This document shows, piece by piece, positions 1 through 8,971 of a stretch of 64,000 nucleotides of DNA. The position numbers and the translations under genes were made by a program. This stretch comes from Caballeronia ptereochthonis (GTDB lineage Bacteria; Pseudomonadota; Gammaproteobacteria; Burkholderiales; Burkholderiaceae). The DNA is taken from the NCBI RefSeq assembly GCF_001545075.1, contig NZ_FCOB02000041.1:1-64000 (forward strand), read 5' to 3'. The notes under the pieces were generated by a model. The model was not told the origin of the DNA, made no database searches, and saw only the letters and a program-made list of their open reading frames with translations. Within the stretch, counting starts at the first letter, position 1; the number at the start of each line of letters is the position of its first letter.

Positions 1-130
1 GCGTGGCGAACCAGCGTTCGACCTGATTGAGCCATGACGCCGAAGTGGGTGTGAAGTGAACCTGGAAGCGGGGATGAGGAGCGAACCACGCCTTGCCAAC
101 CGGGAGAGAGCATTTTTCGAACGGACTGCT
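1..130 (-). pseudogene. IS630-family transposase, C-terminal fragment
   Basis: The reverse strand reads HFTPTSASWLNQVERWFA, the block around the third acidic residue of the IS630 DDE catalytic triad. It runs off the left edge of the window, and no upstream part of the transposase is found before position 130. It is related to, but clearly different from, the IS630 remnant near 19.1-19.8 kb. Most likely a decayed insertion sequence end. Confidence 0.7.
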
Positions 131-155
131 CAGGTCATCCTAATCTGACCCAGCA

Positions 156-446
156 ATGCTCGTCTCGCACTATCTTCCAGCCGGAACGGGTTACGCTGAC
201 GGATACTTCACAACTCACAGATGCGACGTCAACAGGACATCGGCCGGCGCTGCGAGTGCCGAAGGTTGCTTGAAAGGCGCGGTAGTCGGCGGTGTCGCTG
301 GTCACTATGCTGGGCATCATGCTGTAGTTGGTGCAGTCGGCGGCTGCGTCGTTGGCCGGCATCTCGCCAAAGAGAAGCGGAAGCAAGCTGCCGCTCACGC
401 GCAATCACAGGAACACGCGCAGATGCAGCCGACAGTCATGCGCTGA
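156..446 (+). CDS. glycine-zipper protein, probably 5'-truncated
   Basis: A 96-residue frame whose middle (about residues 37-70) has the alternating glycine pattern of a glycine-zipper two-TM segment (GCLKGAVVGGVAGHYAGHH, then GAVGGCVVG), followed by a basic Lys/Arg stretch and a Gln/His-rich tail. Glycine-zipper proteins are usually small exported or outer-membrane-associated proteins. Here the first 30 residues do not look like a signal peptide, so the original 5' end was probably lost when the IS630 fragment to its left was fused on. Function unknown; it may not be expressed. Confidence 0.5.
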   Translation: MLVSHYLPAGTGYADGYFTTHRCDVNRTSAGAASAEGCLKGAVVGGVAGHYAGHHAVVGAVGGCVVGRHLAKEKRKQAAAHAQSQEHAQMQPTVMR

Positions 447-1059
447 GCGGCGGCGTCGGCACGTTCAAACTGCAGGCACCAATTGAATCGGCTTGAGGGT
501 TGACCATCGAGCGATGAGCCGGCGAAATCTAATGCACCGGCGACCGCGCCAGGCGAGCGCCTCCCAAAAGCGTTTCTCAGGACGTGGTCTTTTCGACCTT
601 TTTTTGCAGGGTGGGTTGTCGGCTTGAGTGACCGACGCGCTATATGGAAAGGGACAGCATGAAGCGCTGCAGGAGAGCCGTGGACTGCTTTTCGGCATCG
701 TCCTCAAGCGCCGCCGGGTACAAATCGGCGCCCATGCGCTTCACGCTCTTTCCGAAACTTTTGGGGGTTCGACGTCATAGTCTCGCTGATTACGTCGGCG
801 CGCGCGGACCAAGCCTCGATGTCTTTTCCGAGCTAACTCAAGCGGTCGAGGGTCGTTTTAAAACGAATACCATGTTGAACTGAGGTTACGCTTTGGTCAT
901 TCAGCGGGGTAAATTGGGTGGGGGCCTCGATGCCGAGTGCCCAGAGCGTGGAACTTCAAATTTTCGCGGAAGTGTTCTATATAGGCCTAAAATTTCAATG
1001 AGCCATGCACAACGAGCGCGGAGGCGCCGAATGTTGCTCTATGTCTCTGTGACTTTGGT
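447..1059. other. no convincing gene
   Basis: Short frames exist on both strands, for example 644-883 plus and 465-707 minus, but none has a recognisable domain, a good ribosome site or neighbours that support it. The stretch looks like decayed DNA between the glycine-zipper fragment and the broken lipoprotein gene. Confidence 0.5.
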
Positions 1060-1443
1060 TTAGTTCGCATCGCGCAAGGGATGCAACGTGCCCGCAGAGT
1101 CCTGGTACATTCGTGAACACCATTGGATTGGACCTCCCACTTCGCCTCGCCACTCCTCGTCAAGACAGTACTTTCCGTCTTCGGTGATTGACCAGCGGCC
1201 GGTTGTCTTGCCGACCGAGGCGGACTTCGCAGCGGGCTTCGGCAACCGTACGATTGCGGCAGTGCCGTCGGCGTTGTTGCTCCAACGACGAACGCCACCG
1301 CTCTGACTGATGCGCTCCATATGCGAGTTCGGAACCAAGGCAACCAGCTACTTGTGCGTCAGCGGAACTCGTGATTCTGTAGGAGCCTCAGGCGACGAGC
1401 AGGCCAGCAGCACGAGTCCCAGAAGCATGAGAGAGCGATTCAT
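1060..1443 (-). pseudogene. DUF995-like lipoprotein interrupted by an amber stop
   Basis: Starting at 1443 the reverse strand encodes a lipoprotein signal, MNRSLMLLGLVLLACSSPEAP (lipobox LLAC, Cys about 15). The frame meets TAG at 1350-1348 after THK, then continues without a shift through about 95 codons to 1060. The second part (SNNADGTA..., then GRWSITEDGKYCLDEEWRG and IQWCSRMY) resembles the C-terminal half of DUF995-type periplasmic proteins. Reading through gives about 127 residues, a sensible length. The single in-frame stop between signal and domain makes this a recent pseudogene, unless the stop is suppressed or is a sequencing error. Confidence 0.6.
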
Positions 1444-1659
1444 GTGCAAGTTGCACCTCGTTTGTTTGCAATCTGTGCTGGCTCCCCGGTACGAGCCGCT
1501 CAAACGCGTCGACACCGGATACGGCGGAACCAGGCGACCTGGGCTTCCGTGTCGGCGGCCGACGTCAAGGCCGCCAACGACGCCATCGTGGCTCTCCTTG
1601 GCAACCTCCTGGCGGACGCGAAGGTCACGGTGCGGGTCGACTTGGTCAGTGCGCCGTTC

Positions 1660-2040
1660 GCGGCCGACCATACGGATATAGCTGGTTTTGCAAGGTCTAT
1701 CAGGAATGGGCCCAGCGTCTGTCGGTCACTATGCGGCAGACGCACGTGCCCGACCAGAAGCTGTTCGTTGACTACTCTGGCAAGAAGCTCGGCATCATCA
1801 ATCCGGACAGGGGCGAGATCCGCGAGGCCGAGCTGTTCGTCGCAGCGCTGGGCGTGTCCAGCGATACATTTGCGGAGCTCACGTGGATCCAGCATTTGCC
1901 CGACTGGATCGGCTCCCATGTGCGCGCCTTTGCGTTCTACAACGGACTGGTCGAGATTCCTGTGCCCGACAATTTGAAGTCGGGCGTGCACAAGCCCAGC
2001 TTCTATGATCCGACTGTCAACCGGACCTATCAGGAGATGG
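1660..2040 (+). pseudogene. IS21-family IstA transposase fragment
   Basis: The frame from about 1666 reads YGYSWFCKVYQEW, then after Met at 1731 TMRQTHVPDQKLFVDYSG, FVAALGVSS, LPDWIGSHVRAFAFYNG and VPDNLKSGV. These are the conserved blocks of the IstA integrase core, including the first catalytic Asp in FVDYSG and the second in VPDNLK. Homology stops near 2040, before the third acidic residue, and no IstB gene follows. Only the central part of the gene remains. Confidence 0.75.
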
Positions 2041-2149
2041 GGGGCCAGCGCGCAACGCCAAGAAGGATATCTTCTTCGGGCAATAAGTGTGCAAGAAGCA
2101 TAAGCGCCTCGAAGGCTTCCTCCAAGTCGCCTTCGAGATGGCGACGTGC

Positions 2150-2290
2150 CCATTGCGTGCGAGATGCAATACTCCGGAAGTTTAGGTCTCGAGGGCCACG
2201 TCATCGCCGGGTACGAGATCACAGCATCCGCCGGACAAGTCGGACCTTACTATGGCGCATATGCCGCCTCGTCTGGCGCGCTGACAACTC
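2150..2290 (+). pseudogene. TadG-like protein, C-terminal fragment
   Basis: The frame contains GHVIAGYEITASAGQVGPYY followed by GAYAASS. This matches the last part of the TadG-like gene at 12731-13840 (GHLLAGYKITTVGNGQVGPYYGAYVPP). It is therefore a detached 3' end of a second TadG-like gene, stranded directly after the IS21 fragment. Nothing upstream preserves the TadG N-terminus, so the rest was presumably deleted together with part of the IS. Confidence 0.55.
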
Positions 2291-2474
2291 GCGACAGACG
2301 ACGCTCAAGCCCGATCACCCGAAGCCCACGCGACGGCCGGCTTCAGCTGACACTACTCTTGGTGGACTTGCAGCAAGCCACGGAAAGAAAACAGCCCAAT
2401 CGGCGTGAGCCGCTTGAGCTGCTTTTTGATCGGTCGTACCTTTTCTAGCGACCCGCTCGCAAGCTGGCCCGTGC

Positions 2475-2639
2475 TCAACAATTGCCTTTCTTGCCTTGTC
2501 CCGGCGGGCAAAAGCCATTGCCGACGCCGCCTTGCGGCTTGACCGCGACAGCTGGCGAGTCGGGGACATACACAGCACACGCGCTTGTCACGCCGGCGGC
2601 GATCAACAGCGAGGCGAGGACGGCGATTCTTTTCATCAT
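2475..2639 (-). CDS. small exported lipoprotein-like peptide
   Basis: A 54-residue product starting MMKRIAVLASLLIAAGVTSAC, a clear export signal with a lipobox-like TSAC. The mature part is short and Pro/Gly-rich and ends FCPPGQGKKGNC. A good ribosome site (CAGGAGAAC) lies just before the start at 2639, which is why the longer upstream frame was rejected. It lies downstream of, and on the same strand as, the DUF4382 lipoprotein gene. No function can be assigned. Confidence 0.65.
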   Translation of the reverse strand: MMKRIAVLASLLIAAGVTSACAVYVPDSPAVAVKPQGGVGNGFCPPGQGKKGNC

Positions 2640-2688
2640 GTTCTCCTGGCGGAAAGGCGGGCGGCTCTTCGCTGCGCGTTGTATATGG

Positions 2689-3855
2689 TCAGAAGCTGAA
2701 ATTGACATTGCTCGGATTCGTCGTCGCGTTGACGCTCGTCGACTGCGTGGCACCCGATGCCGCGTCCGCTTCCAGCGTGTATTGACCGGCGGCGGCCGGT
2801 GCAGCGGCGAAGCTCAGCGGCAGCGCGCCAGAGTAGGTGCTGACGATGGGCGCCGCGGCCGGCAACGACAATGCGTAGGTGCCCGTGTCGAGGTTCGCGT
2901 TGACGGACGCGATCTCATACGTGCCCGCGTCGATCGGCTGCGACGCACGGACGAGGGCATTGGCGGTCGCTGTCGCTTTCCCGCTCACCGTACTCATCGA
3001 CGACGAAGGCAGTGCGATCGGCGCGTCGGAGGTGGAAACCGCGGTGCTCGTGTTCACGACGACCGGCACCGAGCGCACGATACCCGTGGCGACGTTCTTC
3101 TGGACGATGACCACATCGTAGGTGCCCTGCGTCGAGCTTTGAATCAGCGGCGAAAGCACGAACTTTCCGGTGCTGTCGGCGAGAGTGCCCTTGACGACCT
3201 TTCCGCCCTGTTCGGCATACACGGTGGCGCCTGCCTGCGCGCGCCCGACATAACCGGCGATTTGCCCGCTCACCGTGGTGGGCGTTGCCGTCACGACTGG
3301 CTTGAGCGCATAGGAGCCGTTGCCGCGCGTGACGATGGACTTGCACGCGTTGAAGTCGAGCACCAGGTCGACGAGCGTGTTCGGTTGCACTGTGAAGGGC
3401 TGGATGATCTTGTAGCCGCTTTGCGTCGCGCTCGGGGTGTCGAGCGGCTGTTCGGTGCCGCCGGACGGCACCACCGAGTTGGCGAGCGTGTTACTCGAGT
3501 TCGACGCGAGCAGCAGGCGCACCTGCTGGTATTGGCCCGCGGGCAGTGCGCTCTGACCGAGATCGGCGAGCACACCGTTGGTCAATGACAGCAGGTCGAT
3601 CTTTTGCGGGGTGGGCAAGGCGACCGTGGTCCAGCCGGCGTCGTTGTCGCCAGCCTGCGCGCTTGCGTTGACGCGCACCTGCGAAACGGTCACGTAGACG
3701 TGATCGAAACCGCAGGAAGGCGCATCGGTCATTGCGACGTGCAGCGTGCCGGACGGCGTGCCCGAAGCGCTGTCACCGCCGCCACCGCCACATGCCGCGA
3801 GCATCAAAGGCAGTAATGCGGCGAGGCCCAGCATTCTCCAATGTCTTCTTGTCAT
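2689..3855 (-). CDS. DUF4382 domain lipoprotein
   Basis: A 388-residue envelope lipoprotein. The start MTRRHWRMLGLAALLPLMLA is followed by lipobox AAC (Cys about 22) and a Gly-rich tether. Residues about 36-190 match DUF4382 (GTLHVAMTDAPSCGFDHVYV; later KIDLLSLTNG and LPAGQYQQVRLLL). The second half is Ser/Thr/Ala-rich with a carboxypeptidase-regulatory-like repeat (VSGQIAGYVGRAQAGATVYA). AAGGG lies about 8 bases before the ATG. DUF4382 proteins are surface or periplasmic proteins of unknown role; an adhesive or structural function is only a guess. Confidence 0.85.
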   Translation of the reverse strand: MTRRHWRMLGLAALLPLMLAACGGGGGDSASGTPSGTLHVAMTDAPSCGFDHVYVTVSQVRVNASAQAGDNDAGWTTVALPTPQKIDLLSLTNGVLADLGQSALPAGQYQQVRLLLASNSSNTLANSVVPSGGTEQPLDTPSATQSGYKIIQPFTVQPNTLVDLVLDFNACKSIVTRGNGSYALKPVVTATPTTVSGQIAGYVGRAQAGATVYAEQGGKVVKGTLADSTGKFVLSPLIQSSTQGTYDVVIVQKNVATGIVRSVPVVVNTSTAVSTSDAPIALPSSSMSTVSGKATATANALVRASQPIDAGTYEIASVNANLDTGTYALSLPAAAPIVSTYSGALPLSFAAAPAAAGQYTLEADAASGATQSTSVNATTNPSNVNFSF

Positions 3856-4310
3856 CTTCGCACCCTTTATATTTGTTCGAGGTGGCGGAAGATTAACGCC
3901 TTAATGGTACGACGATTGTAACCGTGAGCGCGGAAACTGTAACTTCTCGAACAAGATGTAGATCATCAGCCTTGGATAAAACGCATCGAGATCCTTAAGC
4001 TTTTCATGTATCCGCCGCGGGTGTCTGTCATGCAGGAAGGCCGGCGCGTCCCACCCATCGCTGTTGCAACGTCGCGCCGAAGCGGATCGTCGTCAGGACA
4101 GCAACGAGATAGCCCGCGGTCATCAAGCCGCGAAAAAGTGACATGTGCGGTAACGCACGCGGGATTTTACCGGGGTAGTTACCGCTTGTTGGTATCACCT
4201 AGACTTTCGAGACAACCCGATTGCAGAATCAGAGGTGCCTGGTTGCTCTAAAAAGCGGCAGCAACGCTCGTGCAATTAGAAACAAGGTTGACCCCAAACA
4301 AGGCCTCGAC
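3856..4310. other. intergenic region between divergent genes
   Basis: About 450 bases separate the divergently read DUF4382 gene and the 4311 gene. No gene is supported here; the frame at 4006-4251 has no recognisable content. The part near 3890-3960 is less GC-rich than its surroundings and should carry the DUF4382 promoter, but I could not fix -35/-10 boxes with confidence. Confidence 0.5.
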
Positions 4311-4793
4311 ATGAAAGAGGAAAGTCAAACCGTGCTGGTCACGGAAATCGCGCGTGACGTGCTGACGGAAATCGCCCCGCAGGAGCTGTCTGTCTTTGTT
4401 CCTGCGAGCAGGGCCTTCTTCGCGAATCCACAAGCCGTTATCAAGCAGACCCGATCAACCGACGCGTCCCTCGGATTCGGCGCTGACCCTTTTATCGTGT
4501 ATCTGACGCCGGTGGTATTGCACGTCCTCAACGAAACTTATAAGTTTTTGATTGAGGTGGCAAAGAAAGCTGTCGCGGACGAGCTAGCCAAGGAAACGCC
4601 CGACATAATCCGGGGAATGTTCAAGAAATTCTCAACAACCAAGGTGGCTGTCCACATCACCTTGACCCCCGAACAACTTGAACTGGTACACGCAAATGCG
4701 ATTCTCGCGGCAACGAGGCTTCGGCTCTCGCCCGACAAGGCCAAAGCACTTGCGAACGCGATCACTACGCAACTGGTACTCCCCGAGGAGTAG
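4311..4793 (+). CDS. hypothetical protein, partner of M48-Sel1 protein
   Basis: A 160-residue soluble protein starting MKEESQTVLVTEIARDVL. It contains one hydrophobic stretch (DPFIVYLTPVVLHVLNETYKFLI, middle of the protein), a Lys/Glu-rich helix and a C-terminal helix ending QLVLPEE. The frame is open further upstream to 4221, but the extra residues lack character, so 4311 was chosen. The next gene starts 3 bases after this stop, with its ribosome site GAGGAG inside this gene's end, so the two are translationally coupled. No family recognised; it may regulate or be handled by the membrane peptidase. Confidence 0.65.
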   Translation: MKEESQTVLVTEIARDVLTEIAPQELSVFVPASRAFFANPQAVIKQTRSTDASLGFGADPFIVYLTPVVLHVLNETYKFLIEVAKKAVADELAKETPDIIRGMFKKFSTTKVAVHITLTPEQLELVHANAILAATRLRLSPDKAKALANAITTQLVLPEE

Positions 4794-4796
4794 AGT

Positions 4797-7655
4797 GTGG
4801 CGCGCGTACTCTCATCCAGTTCAAGCAAGTTTCGCCCAAACCCGTTTCCGTTTCCGTCGGACACCACGCTCCGCTTCGCGCTCCTGGTCATTTTCGTGGT
4901 AGCCGGCAGCGAGATATTCTTCATAGATCTGTGGTGGGCGCTACATGACAGCGAAAGCGAAGCCGCCGGTGCGTGCGTCACGAAATACGTAACCGGCCTT
5001 CTCCAATACTTTCAATCCGCGTTGTCGTCGTCTTCGGACTCCATGAGCGCGATATACAAGGAGGGGATGCGTGGGTCGAGCAGTTGCTCTCAACTGATGC
5101 GGGGGTCCGGCTTCTTCGCCTTGGGCGGAGTCCTGCTTACGGTTCTGGTGTCGCTTGCAATCTATTTAATCCTGCCCGCGTGGAGGCGTAAAGCTCAGCG
5201 GTATGAGGACATCACCTTATCCGACTCGCCTGATCTTTACAGATCGCTAAACGACCTTTGTGACCGCGCTTCGCTCAAGCGGAAGCCAACCTTCGTCTGG
5301 AACCCACTCTCGATGCAGATGCCTAGCGTATTTGGCCGGATAGGACGTCATTACGTCGCGCTAGGGGGAGCATTCGTCGCCCGTTATTTTCGCGGTGAAA
5401 AGCTGGAATTTACGGCAATCGTTTCACATGAACTGGCTCATCTCGAAAACTCGGATGTGGATAAAACGTACCTGACGATAGCAGCGTGGGCCGCCTTTCT
5501 GGTGACGAACCTTTTGCCCGCTGCGATCATTTGCGCGGTAGCAGGCTTGCATCGCACGGCGCCTCTGCTCTTCGACGTCACCTTGTCGACGGTCGTCATC
5601 GTTTTTTCCGGGCTCGCGGTGCTGCGCACACGCGAATACTACGCGGATGTCCTGGTCTCAGCGTGGGACGAATCGCCAACGCCCATCGACCGTGCATTGG
5701 CATCCCTCCCGGCCGCGTCCGATTTTGGGTGGCGTCGCTACCTCCGGTTCCATCCGAGTCCAGCTGCCCGGCAAAATGTGATCAGAGACCCTTTTCATCT
5801 TTTTCCCGCGAGCCCGTGGGATGCCTTCGGCGTTGGTCTCGCAGCGTGGACCATTCTCTCGGCCACCAACGACGTACATGCCTCGTTCATTCCAACGACC
5901 CAAACCGCTTACCTGGCGTCCGACGCAGTAGCTCACGTTCTGGCACCCGCCGTCGTTTTGCTGATCGCCGTCGGTGCTGTCGGCATCGGCGTCTGGCGCA
6001 CAGCGTTCATGTCGCTACTTACCGACAGGAATCCGCGCGCAGGATGCGCGCGCCTCGGTATCGCGTTCGGTTTGAGCTACCTCGCCGTTCAATGCATCGT
6101 TCTTGCCAGTGCGTTGATCACACCGGCACCAAGGGCAATTCCACAGGCCTGGCATATCTCCTACTTCGCTCTCCATTGCGCAATAGGGTTACTGCTCACC
6201 CTTGCCTGCATCGCGATTTTCGCGTGGATAGCCGATGCCGCATCGGCCTGGCTCGGAGTTGTGCTGAATCAACGCTCCCCGCATCCGGTCATGCTGATTA
6301 CGGCGGCCGTGGCCCTCTTCCTTCTGGGTTGTTCACTCTTCGCCGCTTTCTCCCTGCTATCCTTTCCCGTTATATTCCGTCTGGATGCGGACGACCGTTT
6401 CACCTTAGTCGTTTTTGCTCTCGGGCCGCCAACGTTCCTCGCGTCGATTGCCGCATGCGCGTTTCCTCTGGCAGGCGAAATTCGTTCCCGCAGGCTCATG
6501 CCAGAACCGGTCCCCGCGTGGGCTATCCTTGATAGAGACTCGCAGCTGTTCGTTACGCAAGATCAGTTGTTCCTCTCCAGAGCGGCCGTAACTGGAATAT
6601 GTGCAGGGCTGGTCTGCTGCCTTTATTGGGAGGCAATGTACTTTCGCAGTATCCTGCCTGCCGGACTCGGTCAACACATTTTCGCCCTTTACCTATGGAT
6701 GCACAACGCCACTCGCGCACTCGGGCCGGACGTCGACCTCTATCTGACTTTCGGCGTGTTTCAGGGCGCGGCAGCCACGATTGCCGCAGCAGGTCCTGGC
6801 CGCTTGGGAACGGTCATGGGCCTGCTTGCAGCACTGACTTCCGGCATCGTCATTACAGCCGGCTACATGATCTCGCACGGCATTCCCGACAGTCCTTGGT
6901 CGCATGTTCTTCAACGGATACTGACACCAAACTATGTGGGTATGATGGTTGCGCTGCCAGCCGCTATCGCTTCGGCCGTTTTGGCGACACTTCTCCGTCG
7001 CTTTCGAGACTCTTCTGGGCGCGGAAGAGAACAGGTGTCAAACGCTGAAAGTGTCCGTGAGGCCGGGATTGACTCCGATGTTGCCAACTCCGATTGTCGC
7101 AATGTATCGCAGAATCCGGCCCTCAGCCGAAAGTGGCGGACATTTCAGAACTTCGCTGCTTCGACCCTTGCCTTGAGCGTTGCTGTCTGCTGGATCGTTC
7201 GCGCACAGGATGCCTATCGAAACCACCTCGGCGTGGAGGGCTATCGAGCCGCAGCACAGGCTGGTGATAGCCGTGCGCAGGAAAAAGTGGGCGATCTCTA
7301 CGCGACGCGACAGTCATCTGCCCAACGCGACGCTCAGGCAGTCTTTTGGTGGAGTAAGGCCGCCGCGCAGGGTAGCGCCACCGCCGAGTTTAAACTTGGC
7401 ACGATGTACGCTGATGGACGAGGCGTAGCGCAGAATAACGAGATCGCGTGGCAGCTCTTCAGCGATGCTGCTGCAAAGGGAAATCCTGTCGCGGAATTCC
7501 TTTTGGGTCAGATGTATCTGGAAGGACGATGGGTCAATAAGGATTTGGGTTCCTCAGCGTTCTGGTTGCGTCGAGCATCGGCCCACGGGTTGGACGATGC
7601 GTGGATTTACCTCCGGACGATGTGTCGCCACGATATCTGGCAGGCGTGTGATTGA
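4797..7655 (+). CDS. M48-family membrane metallopeptidase with Sel1 repeats
   Basis: A 952-residue multi-span membrane protein with a GTG start at 4797, preceded by GAGGAG. Near residue 211 is the zinc-peptidase motif HELAH in ...IVSHELAHLENSDVDK. The third ligand region REYYAD (about residue 280) fits M48 (HtpX/Ste24-like) enzymes. At least ten further hydrophobic segments follow to about residue 730. The C-terminus (about 815-945) holds three Sel1-like repeats (for example AEFKLGTMYADGRGVAQNN). M48 proteins degrade or process membrane proteins; Sel1 repeats bind protein partners. A peptidase with this many membrane spans and a Sel1 tail is unusual. It is probably an inner-membrane quality-control or processing enzyme acting with the coupled upstream protein. 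Confidence 0.75.
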   Translation: MARVLSSSSSKFRPNPFPFPSDTTLRFALLVIFVVAGSEIFFIDLWWALHDSESEAAGACVTKYVTGLLQYFQSALSSSSDSMSAIYKEGMRGSSSCSQLMRGSGFFALGGVLLTVLVSLAIYLILPAWRRKAQRYEDITLSDSPDLYRSLNDLCDRASLKRKPTFVWNPLSMQMPSVFGRIGRHYVALGGAFVARYFRGEKLEFTAIVSHELAHLENSDVDKTYLTIAAWAAFLVTNLLPAAIICAVAGLHRTAPLLFDVTLSTVVIVFSGLAVLRTREYYADVLVSAWDESPTPIDRALASLPAASDFGWRRYLRFHPSPAARQNVIRDPFHLFPASPWDAFGVGLAAWTILSATNDVHASFIPTTQTAYLASDAVAHVLAPAVVLLIAVGAVGIGVWRTAFMSLLTDRNPRAGCARLGIAFGLSYLAVQCIVLASALITPAPRAIPQAWHISYFALHCAIGLLLTLACIAIFAWIADAASAWLGVVLNQRSPHPVMLITAAVALFLLGCSLFAAFSLLSFPVIFRLDADDRFTLVVFALGPPTFLASIAACAFPLAGEIRSRRLMPEPVPAWAILDRDSQLFVTQDQLFLSRAAVTGICAGLVCCLYWEAMYFRSILPAGLGQHIFALYLWMHNATRALGPDVDLYLTFGVFQGAAATIAAAGPGRLGTVMGLLAALTSGIVITAGYMISHGIPDSPWSHVLQRILTPNYVGMMVALPAAIASAVLATLLRRFRDSSGRGREQVSNAESVREAGIDSDVANSDCRNVSQNPALSRKWRTFQNFAASTLALSVAVCWIVRAQDAYRNHLGVEGYRAAAQAGDSRAQEKVGDLYATRQSSAQRDAQAVFWWSKAAAQGSATAEFKLGTMYADGRGVAQNNEIAWQLFSDAAAKGNPVAEFLLGQMYLEGRWVNKDLGSSAFWLRRASAHGLDDAWIYLRTMCRHDIWQACD

Positions 7656-7673
7656 TCTTGGGACGCTGGGAGC

Positions 7674-7994
7674 CTAGGCGCGTAGCGAGCTAGGGCAGTG
7701 ATCGAAAGGAAGCGACGCTGGCACACGCACCTGTCCGAGCTGCGCCAACTCTTCGCTTTCTGAGCGGAACGGAGTCCGAGCGCGGTTCAATCCTTCGACG
7801 ACGCGGGTCTGTTGCTGCAGGCGGACATTACGGGGCAGGGCGTGGCGACTGCACGCCTTCAACTTGCGCGCGATTTCATTGTGAAATACCGGATCCTCGA
7901 CACGCAGATGCCAGATGCCGATGTCGAACGGATAGGGATCGGGCGGCGTCACATCGGCGTGCGTGTGTAGCGAGATTCGGCGGGGACGCGACAT
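7674..7994 (-). CDS. hypothetical protein
   Basis: A 106-residue frame from MSRPRRISLHTHADVTPPD, with AGAAGGG a few bases before the start. It contains FDIGIWHLRVEDPVFHNEI and a basic second half. No domain recognised and no partner gene. It converges on the M48 gene, leaving only 18 bases. Composition is not clearly coding, so this could be a chance frame. Confidence 0.3.
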   Translation of the reverse strand: MSRPRRISLHTHADVTPPDPYPFDIGIWHLRVEDPVFHNEIARKLKACSRHALPRNVRLQQQTRVVEGLNRARTPFRSESEELAQLGQVRVPASLPFDHCPSSLRA

Positions 7995-8297
7995 TTGAAC
8001 CCTTCTCTGCAAATTTCTCATCGGTTAAGTTTTGCTTACGTCAATTCTTTGGTCGCGACGATACCTGGGCAAAAAGCGGTCCGTAGCCCTCGTTCCAACG
8101 TAAGCGAGTACGGCGTACCGTCCAGGCACTCCAATCAAAAGTCGCCAGAGTAGCCCTCGCCACATCGAGTAGGGGGACTACCTCGACAACAGAAGCACCG
8201 ACGAGAACTGGCCGTAAAGGCGTACCGAATCATCCGCTCGCATTCCGGCGCGAGATAGCCCGACTGGCGAGCGAACTGATACCCGGAGGACCGAACG

Positions 8298-8639
8298 ATG
8301 ACGAAGTACCTTATCTCCTTCCCCAAATCGGCGATGGACATCTCCGACGAAGACATAGCTGCGGTTGGTGAAGCGGCGCACGCGGTCATACGCCGGGCGA
8401 AAGATGCCGGTGTCTATGTTTTCGGCGGTGGTATCAACGAGGACGTCGCGCCGCTGATGGTCGCCGCTGACGGCACCGTCACGAACGGTACCTACCCGCA
8501 GACCAAGGAGTTCGACGGCGGCTTCTGTGTCCTGGAACTGCCGTCGCGCGAAGCCGCCGTCCAATGGGCCGCGAAGATCGCCAAAGCCTGCCGCTGCTCG
8601 CAGGAGCTCCGCGAGTTCGGGTATGACTCCGAGAGCTGA
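8298..8639 (+). CDS. YCII-related domain protein
   Basis: A 113-residue protein of the YCII/DGPF ferredoxin-like fold family. It starts MTKYLISFPKSAMDISDEDI, has the central VYVFGGGINEDVAPLMV where these proteins carry a conserved His/Asp or Gly strand, and ends with GGFCVLELPSREAAVQWAAK. An excellent ribosome site (GGAGGA) lies 7 bases before the ATG. Family members are small dimeric enzymes of uncertain chemistry, often beside ECF sigma factors; no such partner is present. It is flanked by decayed DNA but is itself intact. Confidence 0.8.
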   Translation: MTKYLISFPKSAMDISDEDIAAVGEAAHAVIRRAKDAGVYVFGGGINEDVAPLMVAADGTVTNGTYPQTKEFDGGFCVLELPSREAAVQWAAKIAKACRCSQELREFGYDSES

Positions 8640-8705
8640 CTGGCGAGGTCGCAGCCCGATAATAAGTGTGGCACCAGCGACGTTCTGACTAAGGATCGTG
8701 ATCTT

Positions 8706-8945
8706 CAGACTGCGGTGCGGAGCTGGTCGGCGACGACCCACGGGGCGAGTTCGTCGATGCGGTTAATCGCATGATCGGCGATGCGTGCGGGCACGTAGCG
8801 AAGATATGCCTCAGGATCGATGCCGTTGAGTTATGCGGTGCCGACGCGGCTGTAGATTGCGGCGGCACGTTCGCCGCCAGAGTCTGCTCCAGCAAACAGA
8901 CAGTTACGTCGACCGTCGGGAAGTGGGTTCGCGCGCGTCATGCAG
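8706..8945 (-). pseudogene. IS66 TnpC, C-terminal fragment
   Basis: The reverse strand reads NCLFAGADSGGERAAAIYSR, VGTA, a stop codon, then LNGIDPEAYLRYVPARIADH and INRIDELAPW. This is the characteristic C-terminus of IS66 transposases (normally ...GTAKLNGIDPEAYLR). The lysine position before LNG has become TAA, and everything upstream of the ADSGGERAA block is missing. The fragment is non-functional. Confidence 0.75.
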
Positions 8946-8971
8946 GGCAGCTTACGCGACGGCGACGACGT

